Below, in pieces: positions 47,184-56,361 of a stretch of DNA of 64,000 nt. This DNA comes from Pelagibaculum spongiae (GTDB lineage Bacteria; Pseudomonadota; Gammaproteobacteria; Enterobacterales; Pelagibaculaceae): positions 310,001 through 374,000 of the forward strand of contig NZ_QDDL01000004.1 in the NCBI RefSeq assembly GCF_003097315.1. Direction: 5' to 3'. Numbering within the stretch: position 1 is the first letter of the stretch; each line of letters starts with the position of its first letter. The notes under the pieces were generated by a model, which saw nothing but the letters and a program-made list of their open reading frames with translations, had not been told where the DNA came from and did no database searches. The position numbers and the translations under genes are program-made.

Positions 47184-49682
47184 TCAAGCCTTCACTACCT
47201 TACAGGCACACTTCTTGTAATCCGTTTGCTTGGACAGCGGATCAGTCGCATCCAGAGTTAGCTTATTAACTAACTGCTTGGCATCAAAGAACGGCATAAA
47301 TACCAGTCCTCTTGGCACCTTGTTACGACCACGCGTTTCCACCCGAGTTTCTACTTCGCCACGGCGAGTAGACACCGTTACTTTCTGCCCGCGACGTACG
47401 CCACGTGCTTTGGCATCTTCTGGGTGCATATAAATAACTGCATCAGGGAATGCACGGTGCAGCTCAGGTACCCGGTTGGTCATGGAACCTGTATGCCAAT
47501 GCTCCAAAACGCGACCGGTACAGAACCACAGATCGTATTCTTTATCTGGTGCTTCAGCGGCTGGCTCATAAGGCAGTGCAAACAACCATGCTTTACCATC
47601 TTTCTTGCCGTAGAAGTTGTAGTCCTCACCCGCTTTTACATATGGGTCATAACCTTCACGGAAGCGCCATAAGGTTTCTTTGCCATCCACTACCGGCCAA
47701 CGTAAACCGCGTGCTTTGTGGTACATGTCAAATGGTGCCAAATCGTGACCATGGCCCCGACCAAATTCAGCATATTCTTCGAATAAGCCTTTTTGGATGT
47801 AGAATCCAAAATGGTCTGCATCATCATTAATGCGACCTTTGAAATCACTCAGTGGGAATTTGTCGACCTTACCGTTGGCATAAAGCACTTCGTACAAAGT
47901 TTTACCTTTGTATTCAGGGTTCGCATCTAACAAATCTTTTGGCCAAACTTCTTCAGTCTTGAAGCGCTTGGAGAATTCAACGACCTGCCAGAAGTCAGAT
48001 TTAGCTTCACCTGGCGCAGGCACTTGCTGATACCAAAGCTGGGTACGACGTTCTGCGTTACCATAAGCACCCTCTTTCTCAACCCACATTGCAGTTGGCA
48101 GGATCAAATCAGCAGCTAATGCAGTAACCGTTGGATAGGGGTCAGATACGACGATAAAGTTCTTAGGGTTGCGATAACCCGGGTAACCTTCTTCGTTAAT
48201 GTTTGGCATGGCTTGCATATTGTTGTTGCACTGAACCCAATAAGCATTCAATTTGCCATCTTTCAACATACGGCTTTGCAATACCGCGTGGTAGCCCACT
48301 TTAGCCGGAATTGTACCTTCAGGCAGGTTCCAGATTTTTTCTGCGAAATCGCGGTGAGCTTTCTTCTTGACAACCAAATCAGCTGGCAGTCTGTGAGAGA
48401 AAGTACCAACTTCACGTGCAGTACCACACGCTGAAGGCTGACCCGTCAGCGAGAAAGGACCGCTACCTGGTTCAGAAATCTTACCGACCAACAAGTGAAT
48501 GTTATAAAGAATATTGTTCATCCAAACACCACGAGTGTGCTGGTTAGCACCCATCGTCCAAGTAGACATTACCTTGGTTTTTGGATCGGTATATACCTTG
48601 GCGAGCTCGATCAGCTTGTGCTCTGGCACACCTGAAATTTCGCTGGCTTTTTCAACTGTATATTCGGCGACAAAATCAGCAAATTCCTTAAAAGAAATTT
48701 CCTTAGAACCACCTGAATTTGGATTTTTAGCTGCTTTTTGCAACGCATGCTCTGGACGTAGACCATAACCGATGTCGGTAACACCCTTACGGAAATGAAC
48801 ATGCTTACCGATAAACTTCTCGTTCACACCATTGTTCTGAATGATGTAGTTACTAATGAAGTTACCAATTGCCAGATCCGACTGAGGGTTGAAGATCATT
48901 CCGTTGTCGGCTAATTCAAAGCTACGGTGCTCATAAGTTGACAGCACGTGAACTCGAACATGCGGTGAACTCAAACGACGATCAGTCAGGCGAGACCAGA
49001 GGATTGGGTGCATTTCTGCCATGTTCGATCCCCAAAGCACGAATGCATCGGCTTTTTCCAGATCGTCATAACAGCCCATTGGCTCATCAATACCAAAGGT
49101 ACGCATAAAGCCACCAACAGCCGAAGCCATACAGTGACGTGCGTTTGGATCAATGTGGTTAGAACGGAAACCGGCTTTCATCAGTTTGGAAGCTGCATAG
49201 CCTTCCCATACTGTCCATTGGCCAGAACCGAACATACCGACTGGAGGCATTTCACCCTTTTCCAGACCTTGACGTAAAGCGGCTTTCCATTTATCAGCCA
49301 TTACATCAAAAGCGGTATCCCACTCAATTTCGGTGAACTCACCATTTTTATCGTATTTACCATTAGTCATACGAAGTAATGGTTTGGTTAGGCGGTCTTT
49401 ACCGTACATAATCTTGGACAGGAAATAGCCCTTGATACAGTTCAAGCCTTTGTTAACCGGCGCTTCAGGATCACCCTGAGTTGCTACGACACGACCTTCT
49501 TTTGTACCTACTAATACCGAACAGCCGGTACCGCAGAAACGGCAGGGCGCCTTATCCCAATGAATATCACTGCTCTGACCTGCGATCAGATTTGCAGCAC
49601 TGGCAGGTACTGCTACACCTGCCGCTACTGCTGTTGCAGCAATCGCTTGAGACTTTATGAAATCACGACGTGTGATTTTCAT
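47184..49682 (-). CDS. napA: Periplasmic nitrate reductase catalytic subunit NapA
   Basis: NapA reduces nitrate to nitrite at a Mo-bis-MGD centre in the periplasm. The ATG at 49682 is used because GGAGAAACTGTC precedes it. The 832-residue precursor starts with a Tat signal ([20 protein letters not shown]). A [4Fe-4S] site [13 protein letters not shown] lies near residue 47. The Mo-ligand Cys is in [11 protein letters not shown]. Length matches the usual 828. Co-transcribed with napF, napD and the electron-transfer genes. Confidence 0.98.
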   Translation of the reverse strand: MKITRRDFIKSQAIAATAVAAGVAVPASAANLIAGQSSDIHWDKAPCRFCGTGCSVLVGTKEGRVVATQGDPEAPVNKGLNCIKGYFLSKIMYGKDRLTKPLLRMTNGKYDKNGEFTEIEWDTAFDVMADKWKAALRQGLEKGEMPPVGMFGSGQWTVWEGYAASKLMKAGFRSNHIDPNARHCMASAVGGFMRTFGIDEPMGCYDDLEKADAFVLWGSNMAEMHPILWSRLTDRRLSSPHVRVHVLSTYEHRSFELADNGMIFNPQSDLAIGNFISNYIIQNNGVNEKFIGKHVHFRKGVTDIGYGLRPEHALQKAAKNPNSGGSKEISFKEFADFVAEYTVEKASEISGVPEHKLIELAKVYTDPKTKVMSTWTMGANQHTRGVWMNNILYNIHLLVGKISEPGSGPFSLTGQPSACGTAREVGTFSHRLPADLVVKKKAHRDFAEKIWNLPEGTIPAKVGYHAVLQSRMLKDGKLNAYWVQCNNNMQAMPNINEEGYPGYRNPKNFIVVSDPYPTVTALAADLILPTAMWVEKEGAYGNAERRTQLWYQQVPAPGEAKSDFWQVVEFSKRFKTEEVWPKDLLDANPEYKGKTLYEVLYANGKVDKFPLSDFKGRINDDADHFGFYIQKGLFEEYAEFGRGHGHDLAPFDMYHKARGLRWPVVDGKETLWRFREGYDPYVKAGEDYNFYGKKDGKAWLFALPYEPAAEAPDKEYDLWFCTGRVLEHWHTGSMTNRVPELHRAFPDAVIYMHPEDAKARGVRRGQKVTVSTRRGEVETRVETRGRNKVPRGLVFMPFFDAKQLVNKLTLDATDPLSKQTDYKKCACKVVKA

Positions 49683-49744
49683 GACAGTTTCTCCTCGACC
49701 TAAAAGTTTTTCTTGGATTAAAAATCTACGATGCAAATATCATT

Positions 49745-49993
49745 TCATTCTGTATGGCTATATGTCAGTGACATATCTACCACTCCGGGAACAAGGTTTA
49801 CTCGTTCCACGGCATCGACCAGGTGTTCGCCCGGTTGCTCTTCTGCAGTAACTGCCATGCCGCCGTCAATATTAACGCCATGAACTTCGATACCCGGCAT
49901 TGCTTCTAATTGTTGGCGAACAGATTCTGAATTTTCGGGTTTGCAGCGAACTACCAGCCCGGCAACCCGGTATTCTGGCTCACTCATGCTCAA
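49745..49993 (-). CDS. napD: NapD chaperone
   Basis: NapD binds the Tat signal of NapA and holds it back until cofactor insertion. The 82-residue protein is of normal length and has the NapD pattern EYRVAGLVVRCKPE and LEAMPGIEVHGVN. It overlaps napF by 14 bases and precedes napA by 62 bases. Confidence 0.93.
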   Translation of the reverse strand: MSMSEPEYRVAGLVVRCKPENSESVRQQLEAMPGIEVHGVNIDGGMAVTAEEQPGEHLVDAVERVNLVPGVVDMSLTYSHTE

Positions 49994-50477
49994 CTCCCTG
50001 GGAACTTATTGTAATTACATTGACTGGGCAGGCAGATACGCATGCGCCACAACCATTGCAAAGTGAAGGATCTAATTGTGGAAGCGCCACGCCCGATTCG
50101 GCCCAGCTAAATTGAATAGCAGCTGATTCACAGCATTCGGAACAACTGCGGCAAATTACACCTCGACGGGGCAAACAATCTTCTCCGATCTTTGCATAGT
50201 GTAGCCACGGTTTTTGCTCTGGCTGCTTAACTAACGCCGCTTCCTGACATACGTCAACACAAGCCTCACAAAAAGTGCATTCACCAGAACTAAAGTTCAC
50301 TTCGGGAAAGCCGCCAGAGCCGGGAATTAAAATCTTCTCCGGACACGCTTTAAGGCAGTCTCCGCAGCGAGTGCACTGATCTGTAAATTTGTCGGTGGCC
50401 CAGGGAGGACGGATCGTCGCCTCTCTGAAGCGTCCGGTCATAAAACCGCGCCGGTTCAAGCTCATTCTCTTTGACAT
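49980..50477 (-). CDS. napF: Ferredoxin-type protein NapF
   Basis: NapF is a cytosolic Fe/S protein that assists NapA maturation. The 165-residue protein has four Cys clusters: CTRCGDCLKACP, CTFCEACVDVCQ, CRSCSECCES and CNGCGACVSACP. The N-terminus is basic (MSLNRRGFMTGRF). The start is uncertain between ATG at 50477 and 50465, as neither has a strong ribosome binding site. First gene of the nap operon. Confidence 0.93.
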   Translation of the reverse strand: MSKRMSLNRRGFMTGRFREATIRPPWATDKFTDQCTRCGDCLKACPEKILIPGSGGFPEVNFSSGECTFCEACVDVCQEAALVKQPEQKPWLHYAKIGEDCLPRRGVICRSCSECCESAAIQFSWAESGVALPQLDPSLCNGCGACVSACPVNVITISSQGVEHE

Positions 50478-50525
50478 GTTGCTTTTGGTGCTCTCGATAT
50501 TAGTTGCATCGACAATCAGTTAGAA

Positions 50526-50539
50526 TTGATTTCGATCAC
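50526..50539. promoter_or_regulatory. FNR/ANR/Dnr-type box upstream of napF
   Basis: TTGAT TTCG ATCAC matches the consensus TTGAT-N4-ATCAA with one deviation. It is about 50 bases before the napF start, a plausible activator position. Function is inferred. Confidence 0.55.
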
Positions 50540-50562
50540 CCTGTCCAATTAATCGGCATACG

Positions 50563-50580
50563 CACCTCTCATAAGAGGTA
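50563..50580. promoter_or_regulatory. Possible NarL-type heptamer palindrome
   Basis: CACCTCT and AGAGGTA lie as an inverted pair with a four-base spacer. AGAGGTA fits the NarL/NarP heptamer consensus (reverse of TACYYMT) and CACCTCT departs at one position. The usual 7-2-7 spacing is not met, so this is tentative. It lies between the divergent nap and narX-type genes. Confidence 0.4.
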
Positions 50581-50673
50581 GTAGTTGGTTCTTTAGTAAC
50601 CCTTTGTTTTTTTATGAAATACCATAGAATGAGTATCCACACAGAGTGAAGCACACCCGCCGGGAGGTAATTG

Positions 50674-52422
50674 GTGGTACACCGCAGTAGAAGCTTTCTT
50701 TCAGGCTTTTCCCTTTTGGGTCAAACATTTTGGGCCATTAGCGCATTGAGCCTTTTAGCGCTCAGTAGCATGTTAATTTCATTAACTATGGCCAAGCTTA
50801 GTGAGCATGATGCCCAGGCAATCAACCAGTCTGGTCGACTGCGTATGCAAGCATGGAATATTGCTAGTGAAGTGCGTTCAGCTCCTCAAATAATACTAAA
50901 CAAGCAATATATTAGTCGCTACGATGAAACCTTGGCAGACCCCGCCTTGGACCAACATTTAAACGATTCACCAGAAGGCATCGCTTTTCAGGAGATCAGT
51001 CGACGCTGGAATGTGGAAATGAAGCCAGCATTGGTTGCTGGAACTTACGACAAGTACCTGTCGCAAGCCGATGACTTTGTACAAAAAATAGATCAGTTTG
51101 TTTTTCAGCTCCAACAACGAAACGAACAAAAACTCGACTTGCTGGAATTAGCACAAGCCATCTGTCTCGCGCTAACCTTTTTGGTACTTATATCAATTAC
51201 CTTCTTGGTCAAGCGCAACCTGCTTAGCCCTATTTCGCAGTTTATGGCTGCGGCGCGCTCGCTTAGCCAAGGCAAAATCAAACAGCTCGATGATTTCGGT
51301 GATAATGAGCTGGGCGGTTTAGCTAAAGCATTTAATCGAATGGCGGATCGCGTCACGCGCTCGCAAAACGAACTAGAGCGCAAAGTAGAAGAACAGACCG
51401 ACAGCCTACGCACTGCCAATCGAGCATTGAATTTTTTATTTTCTGCTTCACGTTGGTTAAATGAGCAAGGGCCGGGCAAAAAGGTTCTCGAAGGATTAAT
51501 TGAAGAACTGCGTGATATCGGAAAAATGCCGCACCTTCGCTTATGCCTGAGCACCGAGAAAGAACCCCACAATTACGATGTCATTTCTACCGATCTAAAA
51601 TGCAATCAGCGCTGCAATAGCTGTAACGCCGGCGGTGTTGAAATCCCAATATGTGAGAAAGGCCGTAAATATGGTTATGTTCGCGCATTAACAGATGATG
51701 AATTAAGTCAGTGGCAACTCCAGTTATTAAAGAGCTTTGCTGATATGCTGGCCGCAACGTTAAAACTGAATGAACAGTCGATTCAAAAGCGTCAACTTGG
51801 TGTGATGGAAGAGCGCGCTGTGATTGCAAGAGAATTGCATGATTCATTGGCACAATCTCTATCATATCTGAAAATCCAAGTAACGCGCCTAAAGCGACAA
51901 AAAGATGATCCGGAAATTTGTGAAGCGATTACCGGTGAATTACAGCAAGGGTTAAATAGTGCTTATCGTCAGTTGCGCGAACTGCTCACCACCTTCAGAT
52001 TAACGGTGGAAGAAACCAGTTTGGAAAAAGCGCTGGAAGGCTCTGTCTATGACCTGCGCAAGCAGACAGATATTGCAATCGAGATAGACTACACATTGAG
52101 ATTCTGCCCACTGAGCGCCAATGAAACCATTCATGTGCTACAGATCGTCAGAGAAGCAGTATCTAATGCAGTTAAGCATTCCCGAGCGAAAATTATTCGA
52201 GTGGACTGCACTCGACAGCAAGAAAAAGTAAAAATTGAAATCCTGGACGACGGCATTGGCATTCCAGAAAATTGCCAAAAAGAAAACCACTATGGCATGA
52301 CCATAATGCGAGAACGCTCCGATAGCCTGAAAGCCAGCTTCAAAATCGGTTCCCAGCCCAATGGGGGAACTAGAGTTTCAGTGGCCTTTGTGCCCGAGTA
52401 CATCAGAGAAGATAATGGATAA
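50674..52422 (+). CDS. narX: NarX/NarQ-type nitrate-sensing histidine kinase
   Basis: This 582-residue inner-membrane sensor phosphorylates its partner in response to nitrate or nitrite. Two membrane segments flank a periplasmic domain whose P-box AINQSGRLRMQAWNI near residue 50 is the nitrate-binding signature. A HAMP linker follows. A Cys-rich central part (CNQRCNSCNAGG) is typical of NarX. The HisKA_3 site is ARELHDSLAQS with His389, and a C-terminal ATPase domain includes NAVKHS. The start is GTG at 50674 with GGAGG six bases upstream. Divergent from nap. NarX versus NarQ cannot be decided with certainty. Confidence 0.93.
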   Translation: MVHRSRSFLSGFSLLGQTFWAISALSLLALSSMLISLTMAKLSEHDAQAINQSGRLRMQAWNIASEVRSAPQIILNKQYISRYDETLADPALDQHLNDSPEGIAFQEISRRWNVEMKPALVAGTYDKYLSQADDFVQKIDQFVFQLQQRNEQKLDLLELAQAICLALTFLVLISITFLVKRNLLSPISQFMAAARSLSQGKIKQLDDFGDNELGGLAKAFNRMADRVTRSQNELERKVEEQTDSLRTANRALNFLFSASRWLNEQGPGKKVLEGLIEELRDIGKMPHLRLCLSTEKEPHNYDVISTDLKCNQRCNSCNAGGVEIPICEKGRKYGYVRALTDDELSQWQLQLLKSFADMLAATLKLNEQSIQKRQLGVMEERAVIARELHDSLAQSLSYLKIQVTRLKRQKDDPEICEAITGELQQGLNSAYRQLRELLTTFRLTVEETSLEKALEGSVYDLRKQTDIAIEIDYTLRFCPLSANETIHVLQIVREAVSNAVKHSRAKIIRVDCTRQQEKVKIEILDDGIGIPENCQKENHYGMTIMRERSDSLKASFKIGSQPNGGTRVSVAFVPEYIREDNG

Positions 52423-53059
52423 GTGCACCATATTACTGGTTGATGACCATCCGCTGTTACGGCAAGGCGTAAATCAGTTAATTCAGATGGAACCCGGCCT
52501 TGAAGTCATTGGCCAATCAGGCAAAGGCGAAGAAGCCATTGAGCTGGCGCTGCAACATGAGCCAGATCTAGTTTTACTAGACCTGAACATGAAGGGCATG
52601 ACCGGCTTAGATACGCTAAAAGAAATGCGTCGCCGAGGCATCGCCTCTCGAATTGTCATTCTAACTGTTTCTGACAACCAGGCTGACGTGGTTTCTTGCT
52701 TAAAAGCCGGTGCTGATGGTTATCTATTGAAAGATATGGAACCAGAAGAACTGCTGGCTAATTTGGTCGAAGCCGCATCTGGAAAAATGGTGATCAGCGA
52801 TGAGTTAGGTCAAATCCTGGCTCAAGCATTACGTGATCGTCAGTCCGGCCATAAAATGCCATCGATTCATCAACTCACCCAGCGTGAACGTGACATTTTA
52901 CGTTTAATTGCCAAAGGCTTAAGTAATAAGCGAATCGCTTTAAAGCTGGACATTACCGAAGGCACAGTAAAAGTACACGTAAAGAGTATTTTGAAAAAGC
53001 TGCAAGTACGATCTCGCGTAGAAGCTGCGGTATGGTGTGTTGAGAGTAATTTCAGCTAA
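52415..53059 (+). CDS. narL: NarL-type response regulator
   Basis: This 214-residue two-component regulator has a receiver domain starting CTILLVDDHPLLRQG, with phospho-acceptor Asp56 in LVLLDLN. A LuxR-type HTH (TQRERDILRLIAKGLSNKRIA) lies near residue 150. It overlaps the sensor gene by eight bases, so the pair is translationally coupled. It likely controls nap and other nitrogen-oxide genes. The ATG at 52415 removes an unrelated extension. Confidence 0.93.
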   Translation: MDKCTILLVDDHPLLRQGVNQLIQMEPGLEVIGQSGKGEEAIELALQHEPDLVLLDLNMKGMTGLDTLKEMRRRGIASRIVILTVSDNQADVVSCLKAGADGYLLKDMEPEELLANLVEAASGKMVISDELGQILAQALRDRQSGHKMPSIHQLTQRERDILRLIAKGLSNKRIALKLDITEGTVKVHVKSILKKLQVRSRVEAAVWCVESNFS

Positions 53060-53090
53060 CCCTTAATCCGCCTGCACACACGTTATGATT

Positions 53091-53124
53091 AAAGGCGAGT
53101 TATCTAGCGATAACCCGCCTTTTT
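53091..53124 (+). terminator. Terminator after the narL-type gene
   Basis: AAAGGCG and GTTATC pair with GATAAC and CGCCTTT around TAGC (one mismatch), followed by T residues. Confidence 0.88.
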
Positions 53125-53186
53125 AATATCCATATCACTGCAAGTTAATTGCATATTTTAATATTTATTTCAGGAGTGACGGCCAG

Positions 53187-53864
53187 ATGCGTCCAATGCC
53201 GGTCCATATTGCCCTACTTCGGCAACATCATTTATTTAAAGAATTTTCAGAACAAGATTTCAGCCGACTACTCGATAAGTCAGAAATTATCTCGATTGAA
53301 AAAGGCGAAACACTGTTTAGCCAATCTCAACCCGCCGATAAATTCTTCTTTTTGATTGATGGTGCGATCAAACTTTTCCGACTGACACCCGATGGCAGCG
53401 AAAAGGTTCTAGAGTTAGTCCGCTCAGGGCAAAGCTTTGCTGAAGCAGTAATGTTCCTCAAGCAGCCGAACTTTCCAGTCACCGCACAAGCAATCGAACC
53501 TGCACAATTATTTGTATTTGATAGCCAGCGCTATATCGAATTAATCGAAGAAAACAGTCGATTGTCTTTAGCATTATTAGGGCAAATCAGTATCCGGTTA
53601 CGCAAACGGATTCAAGAAATCGAAACCTTGTCATTAAATAACGCAACCCATCGAGTGGTTCGTTTTTTAATCGGTCAGATGGAAGAGTTAGATAGCATGC
53701 GAGTCGATTTAGGTATGCCAAAGAAAATGGTGGCATCCCGATTATCAATTCAACCTGAAACCTTCTCTCGAGTGATTCGGAAAATGGAGCAAGCGGGCAT
53801 TATGGAAGTGAATGGGCGTGAGCTAAATATTCTTGACCGGACGGCGTTATTAAATTTCGATTAG
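53187..53864 (+). CDS. dnr: CRP/FNR-family regulator, Dnr-like
   Basis: This 225-residue regulator has a cyclic-nucleotide-fold sensor domain (FFFLIDGAIKLFRLTPDGSEKVLE near residue 53) and a C-terminal HTH (MVASRLSIQPETFSRVIRKM near residue 180). It lacks the N-terminal Cys cluster of FNR, as Dnr-type NO sensors do. It stands beside nap/narXL, an NnrS-like membrane protein and a hemerythrin, which fits a nitric-oxide regulator. The ATG has AGGAG at eleven bases, slightly far. The symbol is by similarity of type and context, not proof. Confidence 0.8.
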   Translation: MRPMPVHIALLRQHHLFKEFSEQDFSRLLDKSEIISIEKGETLFSQSQPADKFFFLIDGAIKLFRLTPDGSEKVLELVRSGQSFAEAVMFLKQPNFPVTAQAIEPAQLFVFDSQRYIELIEENSRLSLALLGQISIRLRKRIQEIETLSLNNATHRVVRFLIGQMEELDSMRVDLGMPKKMVASRLSIQPETFSRVIRKMEQAGIMEVNGRELNILDRTALLNFD

Positions 53865-53906
53865 CAAATTAATTGGCGGTAAATATTTACCGCCACTGAC
53901 GATATT

Positions 53907-53983
53907 TGTAGGTTAGATAAGTGCAACGCCATCTGACATTCTGAGTTGTCCGTCAGAAGGCGCTGATGCTTTTCTAACCGACG
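53907..53983. repeat. Dispersed palindromic element, copy D
   Basis: Outer arms TGTAGGTTAGA and TCTAACCGACG and inner arms GCCATCTGAC and GTCAGAAGGC make a diverged member of the GTAGGTTTGAT family. It lies between the convergent Dnr-like and NnrS-like genes. Confidence 0.7.
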
Positions 53984-53996
53984 TAAAAGCAATGCT

Positions 53997-55319
53997 TTAA
54001 ACCTTCCCAGTCAACCAATCTTGATGAAAACGCCAACAAGGCAACACAATTGCCAGCAACAACCAAACGGCTTGCGTCGCCATAATAATACCAACCAGCA
54101 ACATCAGTGGCGGCCAAAACATTCCAACAACACCAGTTAGCAATAACGCAATTTGTGACAACAACAGCCAACGGCCATTTCTTTTTGGCAGCACTTCGTT
54201 AAAGCCCGGTAATTCCATAATTCTTGGCATCATCAGCGGATCTTCCATGCACCTGCGCTGTAAACGCAAAAACACCAAGAAAGGGCCAATTTTTAACAGC
54301 ATGCCCAAAATGGCCGAATAGAAAAAACCAATCAAAAGCAACCAACCCGCCAATAATGAAAATTGAATACTATCGAGCGTTAACGGCAGTGAAATATATT
54401 GTTGCAATCCTGAGACAAACAATACAAACGACCCGGTAATCAGACTACTCCAACTCACCAGCCAAAAGCGGCGTGTTGCATCGGTTAATCGCCTTCGGGT
54501 GATCAATAACAAACGAATGCTCAATGCCGCCTGAGCAATCAATAAACCGAGTACGCCAGACAATAACAACTGCCTAAACCACCCGCCTACCAAACAGCTA
54601 GCGATAATCAAAATCAGAATTAATAAAGGCGAAAGTCGCTTCCAGATTGCAGGGAAATCTGCGGTGACATGGAACATCGGTATCACCTGGAAACTAACCA
54701 CGGTTACCAGCAGCCCTGCCCAGCCGAACAAACCAATAATTGCATGGTTATTGGTCCAGCGAGCTAAATCCAGCCCCCACCAGCCAGCCAAAACCCCTAA
54801 CAATGCCAGGCCAGACAATAGCGTCAACAATAAACAAATCGCCGCCATTGAAATACCAAACAGTGATTGGCTAAGTGTTTTTATTTGCGGCAGAAATTGC
54901 AGCATTGAACTTAAAAACAGCAGTAACCCAGCAAATATCAGCCCACCAGCGTATGGATAAAATTCAGCGCTCTGAAAATACAACGCCCAACTTAATAAAC
55001 TAACACCAACAACCATTAACAGTTGGATCGGCAGCGCCAATCGCTCGGCCAAACGAATTGGTGCGCCAGCCAACACGGGCATTAACTGGAACAAAGAGCC
55101 CAGCATCACTTGGCCCATCACGCCCAACGTAAACAAATGAACAAGAGCTATTAATTGTGGCTGCCAGCGGCTAAACCATAACCCCTGCCCTTGCGGCGCT
55201 AACTGATTAATAATCATCAGAACACCAGCAATAAATGCAAATGCCGCAGCGCCAGCATAAAAACGAAACGGAATTTTCAAAGGAGGGATTTGATCGAAAC
55301 TTAACCCTGCAACATTCAA
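53997..55319 (-). CDS. Polytopic membrane protein, NnrS / heme-copper oxidase subunit I-like
   Basis: This 440-residue protein has about twelve hydrophobic segments. Conserved His and polar residues inside the helices (LVHLFTLGVMGQVMLGSLFQLMP; NNHAIIGLFGWAG; FQVIPMFHV) recall NnrS and heme-copper-oxidase-like proteins of nitric-oxide metabolism. Presence of heme is inferred only. The start is TTG at 55319, overlapping the stop codon of the DUF2249 gene by four bases, so translation is coupled. Exact family is uncertain. Confidence 0.72.
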   Translation of the reverse strand: MNVAGLSFDQIPPLKIPFRFYAGAAAFAFIAGVLMIINQLAPQGQGLWFSRWQPQLIALVHLFTLGVMGQVMLGSLFQLMPVLAGAPIRLAERLALPIQLLMVVGVSLLSWALYFQSAEFYPYAGGLIFAGLLLFLSSMLQFLPQIKTLSQSLFGISMAAICLLLTLLSGLALLGVLAGWWGLDLARWTNNHAIIGLFGWAGLLVTVVSFQVIPMFHVTADFPAIWKRLSPLLILILIIASCLVGGWFRQLLLSGVLGLLIAQAALSIRLLLITRRRLTDATRRFWLVSWSSLITGSFVLFVSGLQQYISLPLTLDSIQFSLLAGWLLLIGFFYSAILGMLLKIGPFLVFLRLQRRCMEDPLMMPRIMELPGFNEVLPKRNGRWLLLSQIALLLTGVVGMFWPPLMLLVGIIMATQAVWLLLAIVLPCWRFHQDWLTGKV

Positions 55320-55537
55320 GCTTTACTAATCCTAATTTTGAAACCTGGAGGAAAAACCGGCTCAACCGTATATTGCAAGCCCATCTCAATTAATTTTGGA
55401 TACAACGGCAAAGGTTCTCTTCGGTGCAACACCTCTAACACTTCACCTTGCTCTAATTGCTTTGAAAAAGTGAGCAGCGCCTGACTAATTTTTTTCATTG
55501 GCTCAGGCGGCTCCAATTGACTCACATCCAATTTCAT
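55316..55537 (-). CDS. DUF2249 domain protein
   Basis: This 73-residue protein fits the DUF2249 pattern: LDVSQLEPPEPMKKI at the start, then VLHRREPLPLYPKL and a closing strand. The fold is TusA/SirA-like. Such proteins are frequently encoded with hemerythrins and NO-related genes in proteobacteria. The function is unknown. It overlaps the downstream membrane-protein gene by four bases. Confidence 0.85.
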   Translation of the reverse strand: MKLDVSQLEPPEPMKKISQALLTFSKQLEQGEVLEVLHRREPLPLYPKLIEMGLQYTVEPVFPPGFKIRISKA

Positions 55538-55577
55538 TTGAACGCTCGATAGATATATTTTGTTTGTATTAAATAGC

Positions 55578-55676
55578 TCGCATACTCAAAGTAATTTGAG
55601 ATGCCGGTAGGCGGCAAGTGAGCGAAACACCATGAGCTTACGGTTGTAAGTGATTGGGGTGAGCGAAAGCAGCTTA
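55578..55676. repeat. Likely dispersed intergenic repeat with nested palindromes
   Basis: The segment includes CTCAAAGTAATTTGAG (self-complementary arms) and TTACGGTTGTAA, with GGCGGCAAGTGAGCGAAAC between. I believe similar sequences recur between genes in other gammaproteobacteria, but only one copy was seen here. It lies between the hemerythrin and DUF2249 genes and would be transcribed if they share an operon. Confidence 0.45.
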
Positions 55677-56114
55677 AAGTACAACGAGTATTGCTTGCAT
55701 CTTTTCAATCGTCGCCGCTGTATTGGGTAAACTACGGTCGGTCATCGGGTAAAGCATTTGCTCTTCTTTCATATTGTGCTGCTGAGTCAAAATCAACAAA
55801 TTTTCTGAAACACCCAGCGCTTTTTCATAATCGTTTTGCTGCAACGACAGCTTAAGACTTTCTAATTGTTGGCGAATTTGCTGATGTTCCATTTTCATGA
55901 CCTGTGTCGGCCCTCGAGTCATGCCGGTTACTGACTCAAATTCAGGGAAAAGTACTTCTTCTTCCATACGAAAATGCCGGTCAACTGCTGCATAAAAATC
56001 ATCAAAGATAGTGACTATTTTATCAATTTCATTTTTCTCTACAGCCGCTTCAAAGCTGGCCTGTAGCTGGTCGCAGCGTCTGTGGTCGGCACTCATTAAT
56101 TCAGAAATCGACAT
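55674..56114 (-). CDS. Hemerythrin-domain protein
   Basis: This 146-residue di-iron protein probably binds oxygen or nitric oxide, or serves in iron or nitrosative-stress response. The HHE-type ligands are present: MSADHRRCD (His), VDRHFRMEEEVLFPEF (HxxxE), KMEHQQIRQQ (His) and QQHNMKEEQMLYP (HxxxE). The ATG at 56114 is chosen over an upstream TTG. It is preceded by a perfect FNR/Dnr box at 56184, and is upstream of the DUF2249 and NnrS-like genes on the same strand. Confidence 0.9.
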   Translation of the reverse strand: MSISELMSADHRRCDQLQASFEAAVEKNEIDKIVTIFDDFYAAVDRHFRMEEEVLFPEFESVTGMTRGPTQVMKMEHQQIRQQLESLKLSLQQNDYEKALGVSENLLILTQQHNMKEEQMLYPMTDRSLPNTAATIEKMQAILVVL

Positions 56115-56183
56115 AATTATTCCATTCAAATCTAACGATAAAAACTATGGTCTTATTTTGCCGCCCGCAACGGCAAAACAAGC

Positions 56184-56197
56184 TTGATCGTAATCAA
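56184..56197. promoter_or_regulatory. Perfect FNR/ANR/Dnr box upstream of the hemerythrin gene
   Basis: TTGATCGTAATCAA is an exact match to TTGAT-N4-ATCAA. It is 70 bases upstream of the hemerythrin start codon and about 165 bases from the ExeM gene on the other side. The encoded Dnr-like regulator is a natural candidate to bind it. Confidence 0.75.
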
Positions 56198-56361
56198 TAC
56201 AATTGATTTTACCTATCTGCTTATCGGCTCATAAATACCATTTATGCGCTTGTCTGACCAATCGGTCAATTAAGACAGTTTATTTCCTTTAGCATTCATT
56301 GGCGATTTATATGGGTCTCCCACTCGGGGGGGAGAATCACTTCATAAAAAGGTCATAAATA

